From Sialis fuliginosa (lineage: Eukaryota; Arthropoda; Insecta; Megaloptera; Sialidae): 64,000 nucleotides of DNA. Positions within the stretch are counted from its first letter, which is position 1. Each line of letters opens with the position of its first letter. This document shows, piece after piece, positions 33,421-44,292 of the stretch. The DNA is taken from assembly GCA_961205875.1 (NCBI GenBank), contig OY540813.1, positions 27,127,001 to 27,191,000 on the forward strand, read 5' to 3'. The notes beneath the pieces are model-generated. The model made no database searches. It saw nothing but the letters and a program-made list of their open reading frames with translations, and was not told the DNA's origin. The translations under genes and the position numbers were made by a program.

Positions 33421-35816
33421 AATATTTTCAAAATATATAAATTTATAAAAATATGTAAATTATAAAATATATAATTGCAGGAAAACAAATAAATGCATTA
33501 AAATCTAAATCAAATATTTGCGACACATGTGTATTTCTGTTTGCGATAATACTGCATTTATATAAAAATATAAAATATGAAGCAACAAACCTATTATTTA
33601 TTCCAATATCTATCGCAGTTCACAAAGTAAACTAATCCATATTTCCATCAAAAAAGTCCTCGCTCGATTTCAGTGCTCGCATTATTCACATTCGTATGAT
33701 TTCCACATTTTATTTTTGAAAATAAAACAGGACGGAAGATGCAAGGTACATACTGTATTCGTAGAAAATTGAAATCGTACCTATATATGATAGCAGAAAT
33801 GAATAAATTTCATCACATTATTTTTTTCCATGATCAGAAATGTCAGATATTTGCTATCTGTATTTTGTTATTATATTTGTGAAGCAAATCGATATTTGAT
33901 AATTTAATGTTATAAAATTCGTAGCATGGTGGCATATAAACTTTTTACACGTATATAGATTTACAAAATTTTTAGAAGCCAAAGTGAGTAACTGGAAAAA
34001 TATTTGTCTTTTAAAGTTTAATGAACGCTATTTGCATTCATAATCTCTCTTGTAGGTTAAAATTAAATATAAATTTAAGTATATATGCGAGTATGCATAA
34101 AATACATTTTCAACGGAATAATTTATAAGTGACATTTATTAAAAATCGTTTGTTAATGTGTTAAAATATGAATTAAAAGATTTTATTACTTGAATAAAGT
34201 CTTGATTTTTATCTCACCGGATTTATAACTAAAATTTAAGCTGAACAATTTTTCACGTTAATAAAAATATATGTAGGTCGGTCATTGCATAAATAACTGC
34301 ACACTTTTTTTGTTGTTGTTACCGATTTTTTTAATTTTTACAAATGTTTTAGTACTAGTTAAAAGAAGATTTTTAACGGTACTTAAAAATCGAAAAAAAA
34401 ATTCCCCCCAAAAATATCGACTTTTGAAAATTTGACTTTTTTTTAAAATGAAATATCTCAAAAACTATCAAAGATAGCGTAAAAATACAAGGAATCAATT
34501 TTGTAGGAAAATGTATATTATTTATTTAAAAAAATATTTTGCTGCACAAAACTTATGTTTAAATATATTTTTTTTATTCATAAAATTTAACTAAAAATGT
34601 ACATTTTGTTTGATAGTATATGCATAATGTATAATCGTAAAACTACATTGAAACTCTTTTTGCTAATGGTGCAAAGTAACCCCCACTGTCGCAAAGTAAC
34701 CCCTTACTGTTGCTTATTCTTGAACCGTTTATTTTTTCTAGACACAAAATACGTACAAATAACATTGTATGTAATTTCAGTCCAAGTTGGCAAAACTGCC
34801 GCCACAGGTGTCGACAAAATAAAAACATGGTCGGTTTGATTGTCGTAATAAGATTTTAATAAAAGGCCTACGTTTAACATAATATGATTAACCGGAACAG
34901 GTGCAGTCGGTTACATCTCGACACCGGCAATGCCTTGTCATAGAAAACCAACAGGCAAATTAAACGCAGTGCGTAGAGTCATTTTATTTACTGTTATGGC
35001 ACTGTTGCCAGTTTCTTCAAACCCTTATTGAGTTTTTCGTAAAATCAATGTTTCCTGTATTTTTAAAAGCATGAAAATAAATTCTTGCAAAAAATAACGT
35101 AAATGTGAATCTATTTTATCAGTTGTAAATAATTTTGTAGGTGTTGTTCTTGTATACAAGACTCTATGTGAAATTTTTATTAGAAGTTGTTATAATAAAT
35201 TAAAGATAACTTTAACTTTTTCACACGAGATAAGACGAGAACGAGACTTAATAATCTTGTCACTCTGTTATCTCGCCAAAATTTAAACCGATTTCGTGTA
35301 TGTGACTGAGAGAAAAAAGAATCGAGAAAAGTTTTAATTTCGTGAGAATTTTATTTTCTACATAAAAAAAATTTTTTGTACTTTCAAATATTTTTTAATT
35401 TAAACATATGATAAATATTGTTAATATTGTATCTTTTAGCAGTCATTAAGGATTTTATTGAATAAAATACTTATTATTGACAATCCCTTGAATTCAAAAT
35501 TCTTGATGAGACTTAATGTTATTAAAATGGGGCGTACATTTCCAGCTTTTTAAAATAAAATTGAAAAGTCTCGTTTTGTCATTATTTAATGCAGTCTCGG
35601 AGAGAAGTCTTATATAAGTTGAAGGTAAATTGTAAGTTTGACTCTAATCAAAGTACTTTATAGAGACAAATAAAGAGAAAGAGAGAGACAGACAGCAGCT
35701 GCTATATTTAAGACTGAGATAGTTGTATATTTGATATCGATACTTGCTTGAAATACAGCAAACGTTTTAAAAGGTTCTAATAAATATAATAATAATTATA
35801 TTTGTATTTTATAATT
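33421..35816. other. Gene-free spacer
   Basis: At 34672-34710 there is a short direct repeat of gcaaagtaacccc. At 35225-35330 a cluster of gacgagaacgagac-type phrases resembles the larger CGAGAC cluster at 48435-48715. No gene recognised. Confidence 0.35.
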
Positions 35817-36110
35817 AGTACGGCAGTACAGGACCTTTGAATATGTAATGTTAGGTCCCCTCAATGTTAAGACTGGATTCGCTGGGATCTTTCCCGTAAA
35901 TTACGAATTTTTTGGTGTCTTTTATGAAAGGTTGTGCTACCAAAAGTTATAAACAACTGTATTAAACAAGACAAAAACTTGTTCAGGAAAAATTGCTTAT
36001 TTATCTTTTGTTGAAAACTTTTGTTAATAACTTTTCGAAAAATAATCTACGGGAAAAATTCAATCGAATCTATGTAGACCTAACATTGCAACTCAAAGGT
36101 CCGTACTAAA
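35817..36110. mobile_element. TIR MITE, AGTACGGACCTTTGA family
   Basis: The left end gtacaggacctttgaatatg is mirrored by the right end, whose reverse complement reads gtacggacctttgagttgca. Both continue into aatgttaggtc. The left end has an extra copy of the tagtac phrase. Length is about 290 bp, with no coding capacity. The target duplication is unclear. Confidence 0.5.
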
Positions 36111-36214
36111 TGTAGTAATTCAAATGTGTTGTGTATTTTTCGCGTATTTTAAGCTACATGGAGAAAAATGAAACTCAAATTTAAGGAAAAATTACAATTC
36201 CTAAATAATCCGTA

Positions 36215-36546
36215 CAGTGGCGTAGGAACGGGGGGGGGTTTTGGGGGCAAACCCCCCCCCCCGAAATTTTAAAATATATGAAATTAGTATTACAATTTTG
36301 AACTAAATTACCTTTTTTGTGATAATAACCCCCCCCGAAATATTTAATGTTACTAAAATATGCGAAATAAGTATAAGAATTTCAAATTAAATTTTTTTTT
36401 GATCATAATTAACTGTACTTAATTACATGACTAAAAAAAAAAAGGTCTTCAACAATAATTTCAATTGTGTGACCTTTTTTTTTTTTCGTTTTGGGAATAC
36501 CAAACTTACCCCCCCCCCCCCGAAAATTCTTCTTACTACGCCACTG
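36215..36546. mobile_element. hAT-like MITE with perfect 8-bp target duplication
   Basis: The ends cagtggcgtag and ctacgccactg are flanked by the identical octamer aatccgta (36207-36214 and 36547-36554), diagnostic of hAT transposition. Long G (9) and C (12-14) tracts sit just inside each end. The core phrase gactaaaaaaaaaaaggtct, also present inverted, is shared with 20382-20721, so both belong to one family. Length 332 bp, non-autonomous. The intact duplication means this insertion is the younger of the two. Confidence 0.85.
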
Positions 36547-36554
36547 AATCCGTA

Positions 36555-38397
36555 TAGTATTATTTTACAGACTTGTAATAAAAATGAAAGTTTTTATTTA
36601 ACGTAGTTCCAGCGTGGTATAGTATAATCAGACAATTTACTATAGATAAAAATTTAGAAGCCTCGGCACACAGACATTCACACATACAATTACATATGGT
36701 TAGTTTCAGTGATCTGGCAACGTTGCTCTGAGTGTTTATGTATTTTTGTTTATGGTCTCAGTATGTACAAATAGTATCGCGTTTTTATTCTACACTATTT
36801 CAGAGAGCGTTGCGCACAGCGTTGCCAGATCACTATAATCTGTTGAGTAAACAGGTTGGAAATGGATCGAAAATTAATTTTTTTAATTATTACATCTTGA
36901 TAATAAAACGGCGAGGTGCTATTTTTATTTTTTTAACTTATTCGAAAATCATTTCTCAACACTCTCCTAGTTTTTTTTCCAATTCTGTCGAGTGAATTTT
37001 TTAATATAATAAAAAATAGTTGGAGAGACCGGACATTTTACATGCTTTAAATGGGACATGACCCTCAAAATCGCGAACTTTGTCTTTAAATATCTCGCGA
37101 TCTAAACGGCCAAAAATTATGAAATTTTAGGAATTCATAAATAAAGTTGTTATAAACCCGAGAAAAAAAATTCGGCCAAATCTGTCGAAAAGTGATTTCA
37201 TGCTGGAACTACCTTAAATTGTTATATGGATACTAAATTTTTATTTAGGAATTGTAATTTTTCCTAAAATTTGAATTCCATTTTTTTCCGTGAACTTGAA
37301 TTAATATTATATTAATAATAATTATTTTTTAAATCTGTTGAATTCTTAAACACAATCCTTATTTATTACAAAATAACTAATTTTTGATTAATTTACAATA
37401 ATATTGATAATAAAATTATGTAAGAACGATATTACATAATGAATTCAATCCAACACTAACCTACATAAAGTATAAATATCAATTATTCGTTATAAAATAT
37501 TCCCCTCAAAGGAAAATCCCGGCCCACATATTTCTCTCTGCATCTATCAGCAACATTTAAAATTCATCTCTCTCGTATTCAACGTTAGTAAATCTTACAT
37601 CTTTATGTACAAAATATATGGGGGCATTCTATGAAATATAATTTTATATCCTCTTGGGTCCGATATAGTCCACGCGTCCTCTTTCTGAACGTTCCCAAGG
37701 GGGATCTGTTCACTCTATCTCTGTTCATCCGGTATACTGGAGGTGCGTGCGTCCTTCTCTAGCCGATTGTTGAAACGTTCGTGATTCGCAATTCTCCGGA
37801 AACCTGCCTTGTCGTTTCTTCTTCGTCATTTTGTGCGATTGAGACCTGCGAGACTGGCGGAACGCGCATTGATGTAAAATACATTTTATGTTTGTTAATT
37901 TTAAATAAGTAATTAAAGTTGTTATTTATTGCGAGTGTAATTAAATTTATAACAAATTTGTGTATACCTGTGTGTAATTAAATTTTATGACAAATGTTTT
38001 ATTCTTTTTTATTTATTAGTTAATAGAATATGGGAAATTAATAACTTGTATTAAAGGTAACATTTTATAAATGAACATTTTTTATACATTGTAAAATAAT
38101 ACTTATAATATCTGCCTTGGGAACCACGGGGCTTTCTTATACGTAATCCTAACAGTGAATAGTATACGTGATTCTTATTTTATTAAAACATTTCTGACAA
38201 ACTAACAAGATAGAATAAAATGAAAACGAATGTTTACTCTTGTAAATTTTTGAATTAATTTTGAAATAAGAAAAAAAATGTTTTAGATAAAAAATGTCGA
38301 GTTTGTTATTATCTATAATTTATTCCCCATACATTTTTTTCCAACATTTATGATTTAGCCAGAAAGAATTTTTGTATGTAATTATTTAGATTCACCT
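36555..38397. other. Gene-free spacer with a hairpin and a GC-richer patch
   Basis: At 36707-36836 the phrase agtgatctggcaacg is mirrored by cgttgccagatcact, making a 130-bp hairpin MITE. Around 36606 and 37200, gtagttccagc and its complement form a wider inverted pair. About 37660-37870 is CpG-richer (ggtgcgtgcgtccttctcta) with no convincing frame, and could be regulatory or exonic. Confidence 0.35.
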
Positions 38398-38517
38398 ACA
38401 CTGTTCACTCTCAGTATTACGTATTAGAAAGTCCCATGGTACCTATGGCAAACACACACACTGTTCAATCTCTGTAATACGTATAAGAAAGTCCCATGAC
38501 ACTCATGGTAGATATTT
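38398..38517. repeat. Tandem duplication, 60-bp unit, two copies
   Basis: The unit cactgttcactctcagtatt... at 38398-38457 is repeated at 38458-38517, with landmarks (tattacgtattagaaagtcccatg) spaced exactly 60 bp apart and a handful of substitutions. No function suggested. Confidence 0.7.
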
Positions 38518-39187
38518 CTCCTCTGTTATGAACCATTATAGATAATGATATTACCTACAATTTTTAACTTGACCATTTTTCTCTATTTCGCACTGTTTCA
38601 GAGTAATTCGAAAAATTCGAAAATCGACGTAGGTAAACATCCGTATCCGGTTGAAAGATCGTTTTCAAAAATAGGATGTTTTCTTCCCAGACAAAAATTA
38701 ATCTTAGATATAAAATTTCACCCTTCTACGATTTGTCGTTTTTGAGTTACAGCGCTTACAGACAGACCGACCGACAGACGGACACACAAACGTCATGGCG
38801 AAAATAGTCAGAATGGATTAAGGGAAGGTCAAAATGGATAATTCCATCAAAATCCGGATTTCGAAAAAAATCGGCTTCACTATACTTACTTATACCTACT
38901 ATATGTATATTTCATGTACAGTACATGGTATAAGAAAGTAATAATAACAACTAGAAAATTTCATACTCAATTAAATTTTTATTTAATATCTGCTTTTCTT
39001 GGGATATTTAAAAAAAATGGAATACTACCTACTTTGAATTCGACTCGATTTTGATGATTTTTATGTGGCTACATCTACTAGCCAGATTAAACTAAGGATT
39101 TCGAGGACTTACTATAACGAAAAGTTAAAGACCCAACATTTTTCTGTTTTCAGAAATAATTACATAGCTTTCTCCTATCCTTTAGAT
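38518..39187. other. Gene-free spacer with a GACAGACGGAC ladder
   Basis: The ladder gacagaccgaccgacagacg at 38760-38785 is the same type as in the RTE-like remnants at 1100 and 55210. Nothing else recognised. Confidence 0.4.
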
Positions 39188-40562
39188 CAGGACTGGCCAA
39201 CCTGCGGCCTGCGGTCAAATTCGAACAAATTATGTTTTATGTTTTTTTAAGTAGCAGGTATTTCAGAATGTCTGGAAATGGATTTTAATTTTTCCGTTAT
39301 TTTCTTTAAAATCAGATTTAAAATATTGTTCCAACGTAACTAATAATTTCAATTGATTGTTAAAAAATATTTTTATACAAAATAAGAGTTTAAAGTATTT
39401 TTCATTGGATGAGACCAATTGCAACCCTTCTTTTTTTCGTTATTTATTTATTATATAAAATCGTAAATCTCTCGGCTCCTACACCAGCCTTATAATTTTT
39501 CCCGCCGAATTCAATGAGTCCAATTACAAAACTTCATCTGTGACAGGGGGTGAAATATTGAAGGTTCAAATATTTTTTTGCATTTATTGCTCGAGTCCCG
39601 AGGTTACCGCCGCACAGTGGGTTTAAATGGCAAATTTTTGCGCGAAATTTTGTTTTAAGACAATTTTCAACCAATTTGAATGTAGTCGGTCTCATTTGAA
39701 AATTAAGTAATTGTAGTTTATGAAAATTACCCCAAGAATAGTATATTTACCCTCCCTATTACTTTTTCACCCCCTTAATTCTGATTGAATGTTTAAATGA
39801 TAAATATATGTTCTTTATCTAATATCATTAATATTTACATTTTTTATCTCATGAATTACGAATTAATTAGAATAAAATAAGGTAGAAATAAAATTTTACT
39901 ATCTGCATTTATAATAAAAGTATCAATAAAATTTGATTTTTTCTCTGTATCTTGAAAGAGAGAAGATATCGAAGATTCTGTAGAAATGTTTACACAGATT
40001 TTATTTATTTTTTATTTATTTGAATGTCGGCAGGCATACTAGTCCGACAGCTCAATAGTAAAGTTGATATCTGTGCGGATTAAATATTTATGGGTGAGTA
40101 GTTTTATGTTTATTCAAACACAGATTTACACTTACATATTATAACAGTACTAGTAAATTAAAAATTTATTTTTGTGCAGTATTTATTACTCGATTTATTA
40201 ATTTAATCAGGTTAAAGGGGGTGAAAGAATAATTAAGAGGGTAAATATACCATTATTGGGGTAATTTTCATAAACAACAACTACTTACAATTAGCTTTCA
40301 AATTGGTTGAAAATTGGCTTGAAGCGAAATTTCGCACAAAACTTTGTCATTTAAATCCATTGTTCGCCGGGGAAGATGTAATTCTAATTCAAAAAATTAA
40401 AAGTGATTAAAAAAATTCAATAAGTACGAAATTCGTTGTAAAGTCAAGTATCAACCAAATTATGAGAATAAATTTTAGAACTAATTTTTATTTATATGCG
40501 CCCTTCGAAAAATTTTAGGTCGTCAATGCGGCCCGTGAAGCAATTTGGGTAGGCCAGGCCTG
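39188..40562. mobile_element. hAT-like element hosting a nested Transib-like element
   Basis: The ends caggactggccaacc and ggtaggccaggcctg are inverted repeats (13 of 15 match). The flanks are ctttagat (39180-39187) and ctttatat (40563-40570), 7 of 8 identical, as expected for a hAT duplication. The phrase ctgcggcctgcggtcaa and its counterpart gcggcccgtgaagc lie inside the ends. Without the nested insertion the element is about 620 bp and has no coding capacity. Confidence 0.7.
39613..40364. mobile_element. Transib-like foldback element
   Basis: The left end CACAGTGGGTTTAAATGG is mirrored by a right end whose reverse complement starts aacaatggatttaaatg. The arms stay similar for about 150-175 bp (cccccttaa..., gtttatgaaaattacccca). 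The 5-bp flank cgccg is identical on both sides (39608-39612 and 40365-40369). CACWRTG-type ends with a GC-rich 5-bp duplication are the signature of Transib, the superfamily related to the RAG1 recombinase and its CACAGTG heptamer. No transposase frame, so non-autonomous. Confidence 0.65.
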
Positions 40563-40570
40563 CTTTATAT

Positions 40571-42109
40571 ATATCGAGAAAGCACAATAACTTAATATTT
40601 AACTGATATGTTAAATTTAATAATAAATAATAAAATCAAAAATATTTTAGTTTTTTTTTGACAATTATAATGAAAGTAACCTGTTAGTATGTAAATCTTT
40701 TACTAACCATGTTACAATATTTTAATTTGATATTATTATGGTATACTTATGTACATATTTTCTACCATAACTTATATCCACATGTTGTACAATAAACATT
40801 TCACTTCAAAATAATATGACATACCATTCCAGCAGTTAAAATATTAAATAACAGAATATATATCTCATTTATAAATAATAGTCATATATGTGTTAGTAAT
40901 TTGACACTAGTTAATAATAAAATATAATTATTAGTGAGATTTTAACAACCGAATAAATCTTATCTCTAATAAAATATGGATTCTGAAGTAAATGTCGGGA
41001 GCACACTTCTGGAGAAAAAACTGAAATAAATACTTACAGTTTATTGCTTTCAGATGCTTGGCATTTGCGACTAAAATAGCAACAGTTGTTGTTTTTAACT
41101 TAAATACATTTCTAGAATTTATTTGTGTACTCGCTTAAGTTTTACTTTACTTAACTTATATATTTTCTGATGTGCTATTTGAATACAAAATATGTTGTTT
41201 AGAAAATTCTACAATTTACGCTCCTTTCAAATTTCAGGTTTGAATATATCTTATGTTAAAAAATACTATATACTAAAAATGTTCTTATTACCTTTAGGAA
41301 TTTATGATACTTTTAACAACATGTTCGGAATTTCATTCTTTAAAAGAATTTTTATGAGAAATTATTTTTTATTGTCGAGTTTGATCGCTATAACATTTAA
41401 TGTATAGTGCAATATATTTTGTACTTTACAGAAGAAGTTTATTAATGAATATACATATACTTATATAAATAATTAATAAATTAATGAATTATACTTTTGT
41501 GTTTAAATATTTTATATACTTTTTGAAAATCGTGTTTTAATTTATATTCACCTTTTATTATTTGGGCTTAGCATTATCTTAGACCAGAGCTTGTTAACAT
41601 TTTTGGAGTTACGAAATAATATGAAACATTCCCGAACATTTTCGTAATAGATATTAGAAATATAGATATAAGGAACAAAATACTACCTAGTAAATGCTAG
41701 AAAACGTTAAAATATAAGGCATACTAGAAAAATATTAAATTATTGTTAGTTATATATTATTTTTATTAATTCAGCTTAAAAAATAGTAACAATATAACTT
41801 ACAATTAGATTAAATTTAAAGCGACCAAATAAAAATGTAAATTTTTAAATTGCGATGAATAAATATACCTTTTAGGCTTAAAATTTAACTGTCTCATTTA
41901 CCACAATGCATTTCAAAATCATCCTTCCTGTATTGATTATGAATTCTTCTCTTCAAGATATTCCAAAATATAAGATAAAAATATAAATCCCGGCTGATAA
42001 ATCCGGTATATCCTAAACGCGTCATTTTTACGACTTTTAAATTCAAGATACAATGAGAAAATCAATATATATAGTCCACGTACGCTATCCTTTTTACATG
42101 TGTGTTAGT
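40571..42109. other. Gene-free AT-rich spacer
   Basis: A 71-codon ATG frame at 41192-41407 is AT-driven with no domain-like content. Nothing else recognised. Confidence 0.4.
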
Positions 42110-42420
42110 GTGGGGTAAAAGGGGAAGGGGGTGATGCGTTGAGAGACCTTATCTATCGTATGCACATCCCTGTAGTTCTTCCAGTATGGGATCGGTCGTG
42201 CGTATATAGAAAACGATGTACTAAACATCATCCCCATGTCTTATCGCCACCTCCCCTCCTTCCGTGCTCGCTGTATACACTACCACACCCCGCGACGCTC
42301 TCTAGGTCAAGGGCACAAACGATGAACGCCGGTGTTCGCCTTACGGCGCCCCAGGAACCAGGACCGGGTTTTAGGGAATTCAGAGATACCTGGATTTGAT
42401 ACTCGGATATAGGTCGTTCA
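42110..42420. promoter_or_regulatory. CpG-rich patch, possible exon or promoter
   Basis: About 250 bp of GC-rich, C-rich DNA (42200-42380) follows an AT-rich spacer. A + frame is open for 86 codons from a TTG at 42139, with Pro-, Cys- and Arg-rich content I do not recognise. It may be an exon, a promoter or a young insertion. It lies about 1 kb upstream of the promoter-like island at 43390-43520. Confidence 0.25.
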
Positions 42421-42479
42421 AAGTTTGATTTCTGATTTTATCTACTTCTTTAAATGATTCATTTCTAATGTCCAGTATT

Positions 42480-42800
42480 ATAAATGATTTAGCAAAATTT
42501 GCTAGCTAACAATTACTTTCAAATGGGGTATTAATTCTGTACTAGTATCTATGGATTAGTTATGGAATTTAGAGGAGTGACACTTCAACTAATTGTAACA
42601 CGGTTGGCATCTTTTACCGTACAAAATAATTTTCATAATATCACCACTGTTTTAATTCCGTTGGTATTTACTTACAACGCCTGCGCGAAACTTGTCAAAG
42701 TCTTCAATAAACTCTAAAAGAACTGTCATATAAGTTTGATATCTCATTTGAAAGTACTTGCTAGCTAGCAAATTTTGCTAGCTCGTTTATAATACCGGAC
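42480..42800. mobile_element. GTCCGGTATTATAAA family A MITE, complete copy
   Basis: The left end gtccagtattataaatgatt and the reverse-complemented right end gtccggtattataaacgagc continue through the agcaaaatttgctagctag palindrome, giving TIRs of about 41 bp. Length 321 bp. The core matches 15535-15831. No coding capacity. The target duplication is ambiguous because the flanks are AT-rich. Confidence 0.7.
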
Positions 42801-43309
42801 ATAAATGTTAATATTTTTATATAGTTTATTATCACCAATAAAAAATTACTCTCAATTTCCACTTGATTTTCCATTTTAGATCAAGACACTTTTCTTTCTA
42901 TGTTTCCCTGTCCCCCTGAATACTTGTCACATGCATAATTAATGAATTACTGAATCGATTTTAATGAAACTTAAATAAATAATGAAAGTTAGTTGAGTCT
43001 GGGTAGTAGATGGTCCCATATAAAAATTATCAAAATTATCACAGGGAGTGGAGTGCTTAGGTTAGAATTTAGTACGTGGCAACACTGTACAGTCACTTGG
43101 AAAATGTTTTTATTTGAACATATTTTTATTTAATGGGGTATAAAATATTTAAAATTAAAATCTACAGTTTTATTACACTTTCATTTTTCACAATTATCAT
43201 AATATATATCGTTGGTCAGCATTATAAAACTAAAATACATTTTTAGAACTATTTGAAGTTGTTCATTACTCCTGCATTAAATGATATATTTATCTTTAAA
43301 TCCCCCTTC
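42801..43309. other. Gene-free spacer with an RTE-like fragment
   Basis: At 42935-42985 gaattactgaatcgatttta followed by atgaaact resembles the RTE-like phrase seen elsewhere in the window. A 'cgtggcaacactg' phrase lies near 43075. Nothing else recognised. Confidence 0.4.
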
Positions 43310-43389
43310 AACCCGGTACTGCATGAGCTAGTAGCGCGTAACGTCAAAGAGTGATAAAGAAAACTGACTGACTATAGTAGAGAGTTCCC

Positions 43390-43520
43390 GGGGATATAAG
43401 CGTCGGGTACGCCACGTGACTGTGCAGTACCACCCCGCTACTTCCGGTCGTTGCAACACTACGTCATCGGCCGCCTGCCTACGTGTTCCGGTCGCGCATG
43501 CGCACTTGTGCCTGCACAAT
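43390..43520. promoter_or_regulatory. CpG-rich promoter-like island with NRF1/Ewg-type site
   Basis: This short CpG-dense stretch has several motifs typical of TATA-less housekeeping promoters: CACGTG E-box (43413-43418), ETS-type cttccggt (43441-43448), ACGTCA CRE half-site (about 43461-43466), a second ttccgg (about 43486), and CGCGCATGCGCA (43493-43504), a perfect match to the NRF1 consensus YGCGCAYGCGCR, bound by Ewg in flies. The first downstream ATG on the + strand (43594) gives only a 14-codon frame. No TATA box stands out. Direction and target gene are unknown. Confidence 0.45.
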
Positions 43521-43885
43521 CATATGATTTCGTGGGTGTGTGGTTGATATAGATTTTTGCGTTTTGCGTCCAGGCCAGGTTGCCTGCCACCAAATGTTTG
43601 TTTATTTTTTACTCTGTGTTTTGATTTATGGATTATAGAATGCACATGTCTATATTTGGATTAGAATTTTGTATTAGATGTCATAATATTGTGGAATTGG
43701 ATTGTGGTTGGATCGAAATGATGTTTATATTGGATATGGAGTTGATAGTGTTTGACCTATATTTTGGTTATTTTTTTAGATCAATATTTTAAATTAGATT
43801 TCATATTGTAATATGAAAGTTTAACTAATAAATTTAAGTAAACGAATTTAATTACTATTTATGTAGTAAGTAGATCCAGGGTATA
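43521..43885. other. Gene-free spacer downstream of the promoter-like island
   Basis: Nothing recognised. Composition returns to AT-rich within about 80 bp. Confidence 0.4.
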
Positions 43886-44189
43886 CAGGGTGACCTCCTG
43901 ATTACTTTTTATGGTAAAGTGTTATGAAAAAACTTTTCAGGCAAAAATGCACGATTTAAAGTGGGGCATCGATATACTGAGGCGATTTTTTTTCAGTTGG
44001 TGTTTTCAAAGTCATCTGAACTCCATTTTTATCGTAGGTTTTTTTACTGAAGATTCTTGTTATAGACAAAAAACAATTCTGTTTTTTCTAAAATATTTTT
44101 CTTAATAATGCAATCTTACATCGATAATTTTTGATAATACCTCATCATACATTTTTATCAGGGGTAGACATTTAAAAAGGGTTGCCCTG
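43886..44189. mobile_element. CAGGGTGACC MITE with TA target duplication
   Basis: The ends cagggtgacc and ggttgccctg are inverted with two mismatches, flanked by TA (43884-43885 and 44190-44191). Length 304 bp. The inner arms are weakly similar. It is compatible with a Tc1/mariner-type MITE and has no coding capacity. Confidence 0.55.
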
Positions 44190-44254
44190 TAATGCAGATA
44201 AAGATTTATTTTTATTTTATAAAAAAAACTGCTAAAAAATGTTATAAATATAAA

Positions 44255-44292
44255 TTAATTAATATTGAATTTTATTTGTTTCAGGTAAGAAT
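44255..44292 (+). promoter_or_regulatory. Candidate recursive-splice ratchet point 3
   Basis: The sequence aattttatttgtttcag (ending at 44284) is followed directly by GTAAGAATTT (44285). The tract is pyrimidine-rich and the 5' splice site strong. The downstream base context resembles that at 14423 (GTAAGAAT in both). Use is inference. Confidence 0.35.

Noticed and set aside
43328-43519. 63-codon minus-strand ORF over the promoter-like island
   Set aside because: It starts at TTG, and the openness is explained by GC-rich composition. The regulatory motifs account for the sequence better.
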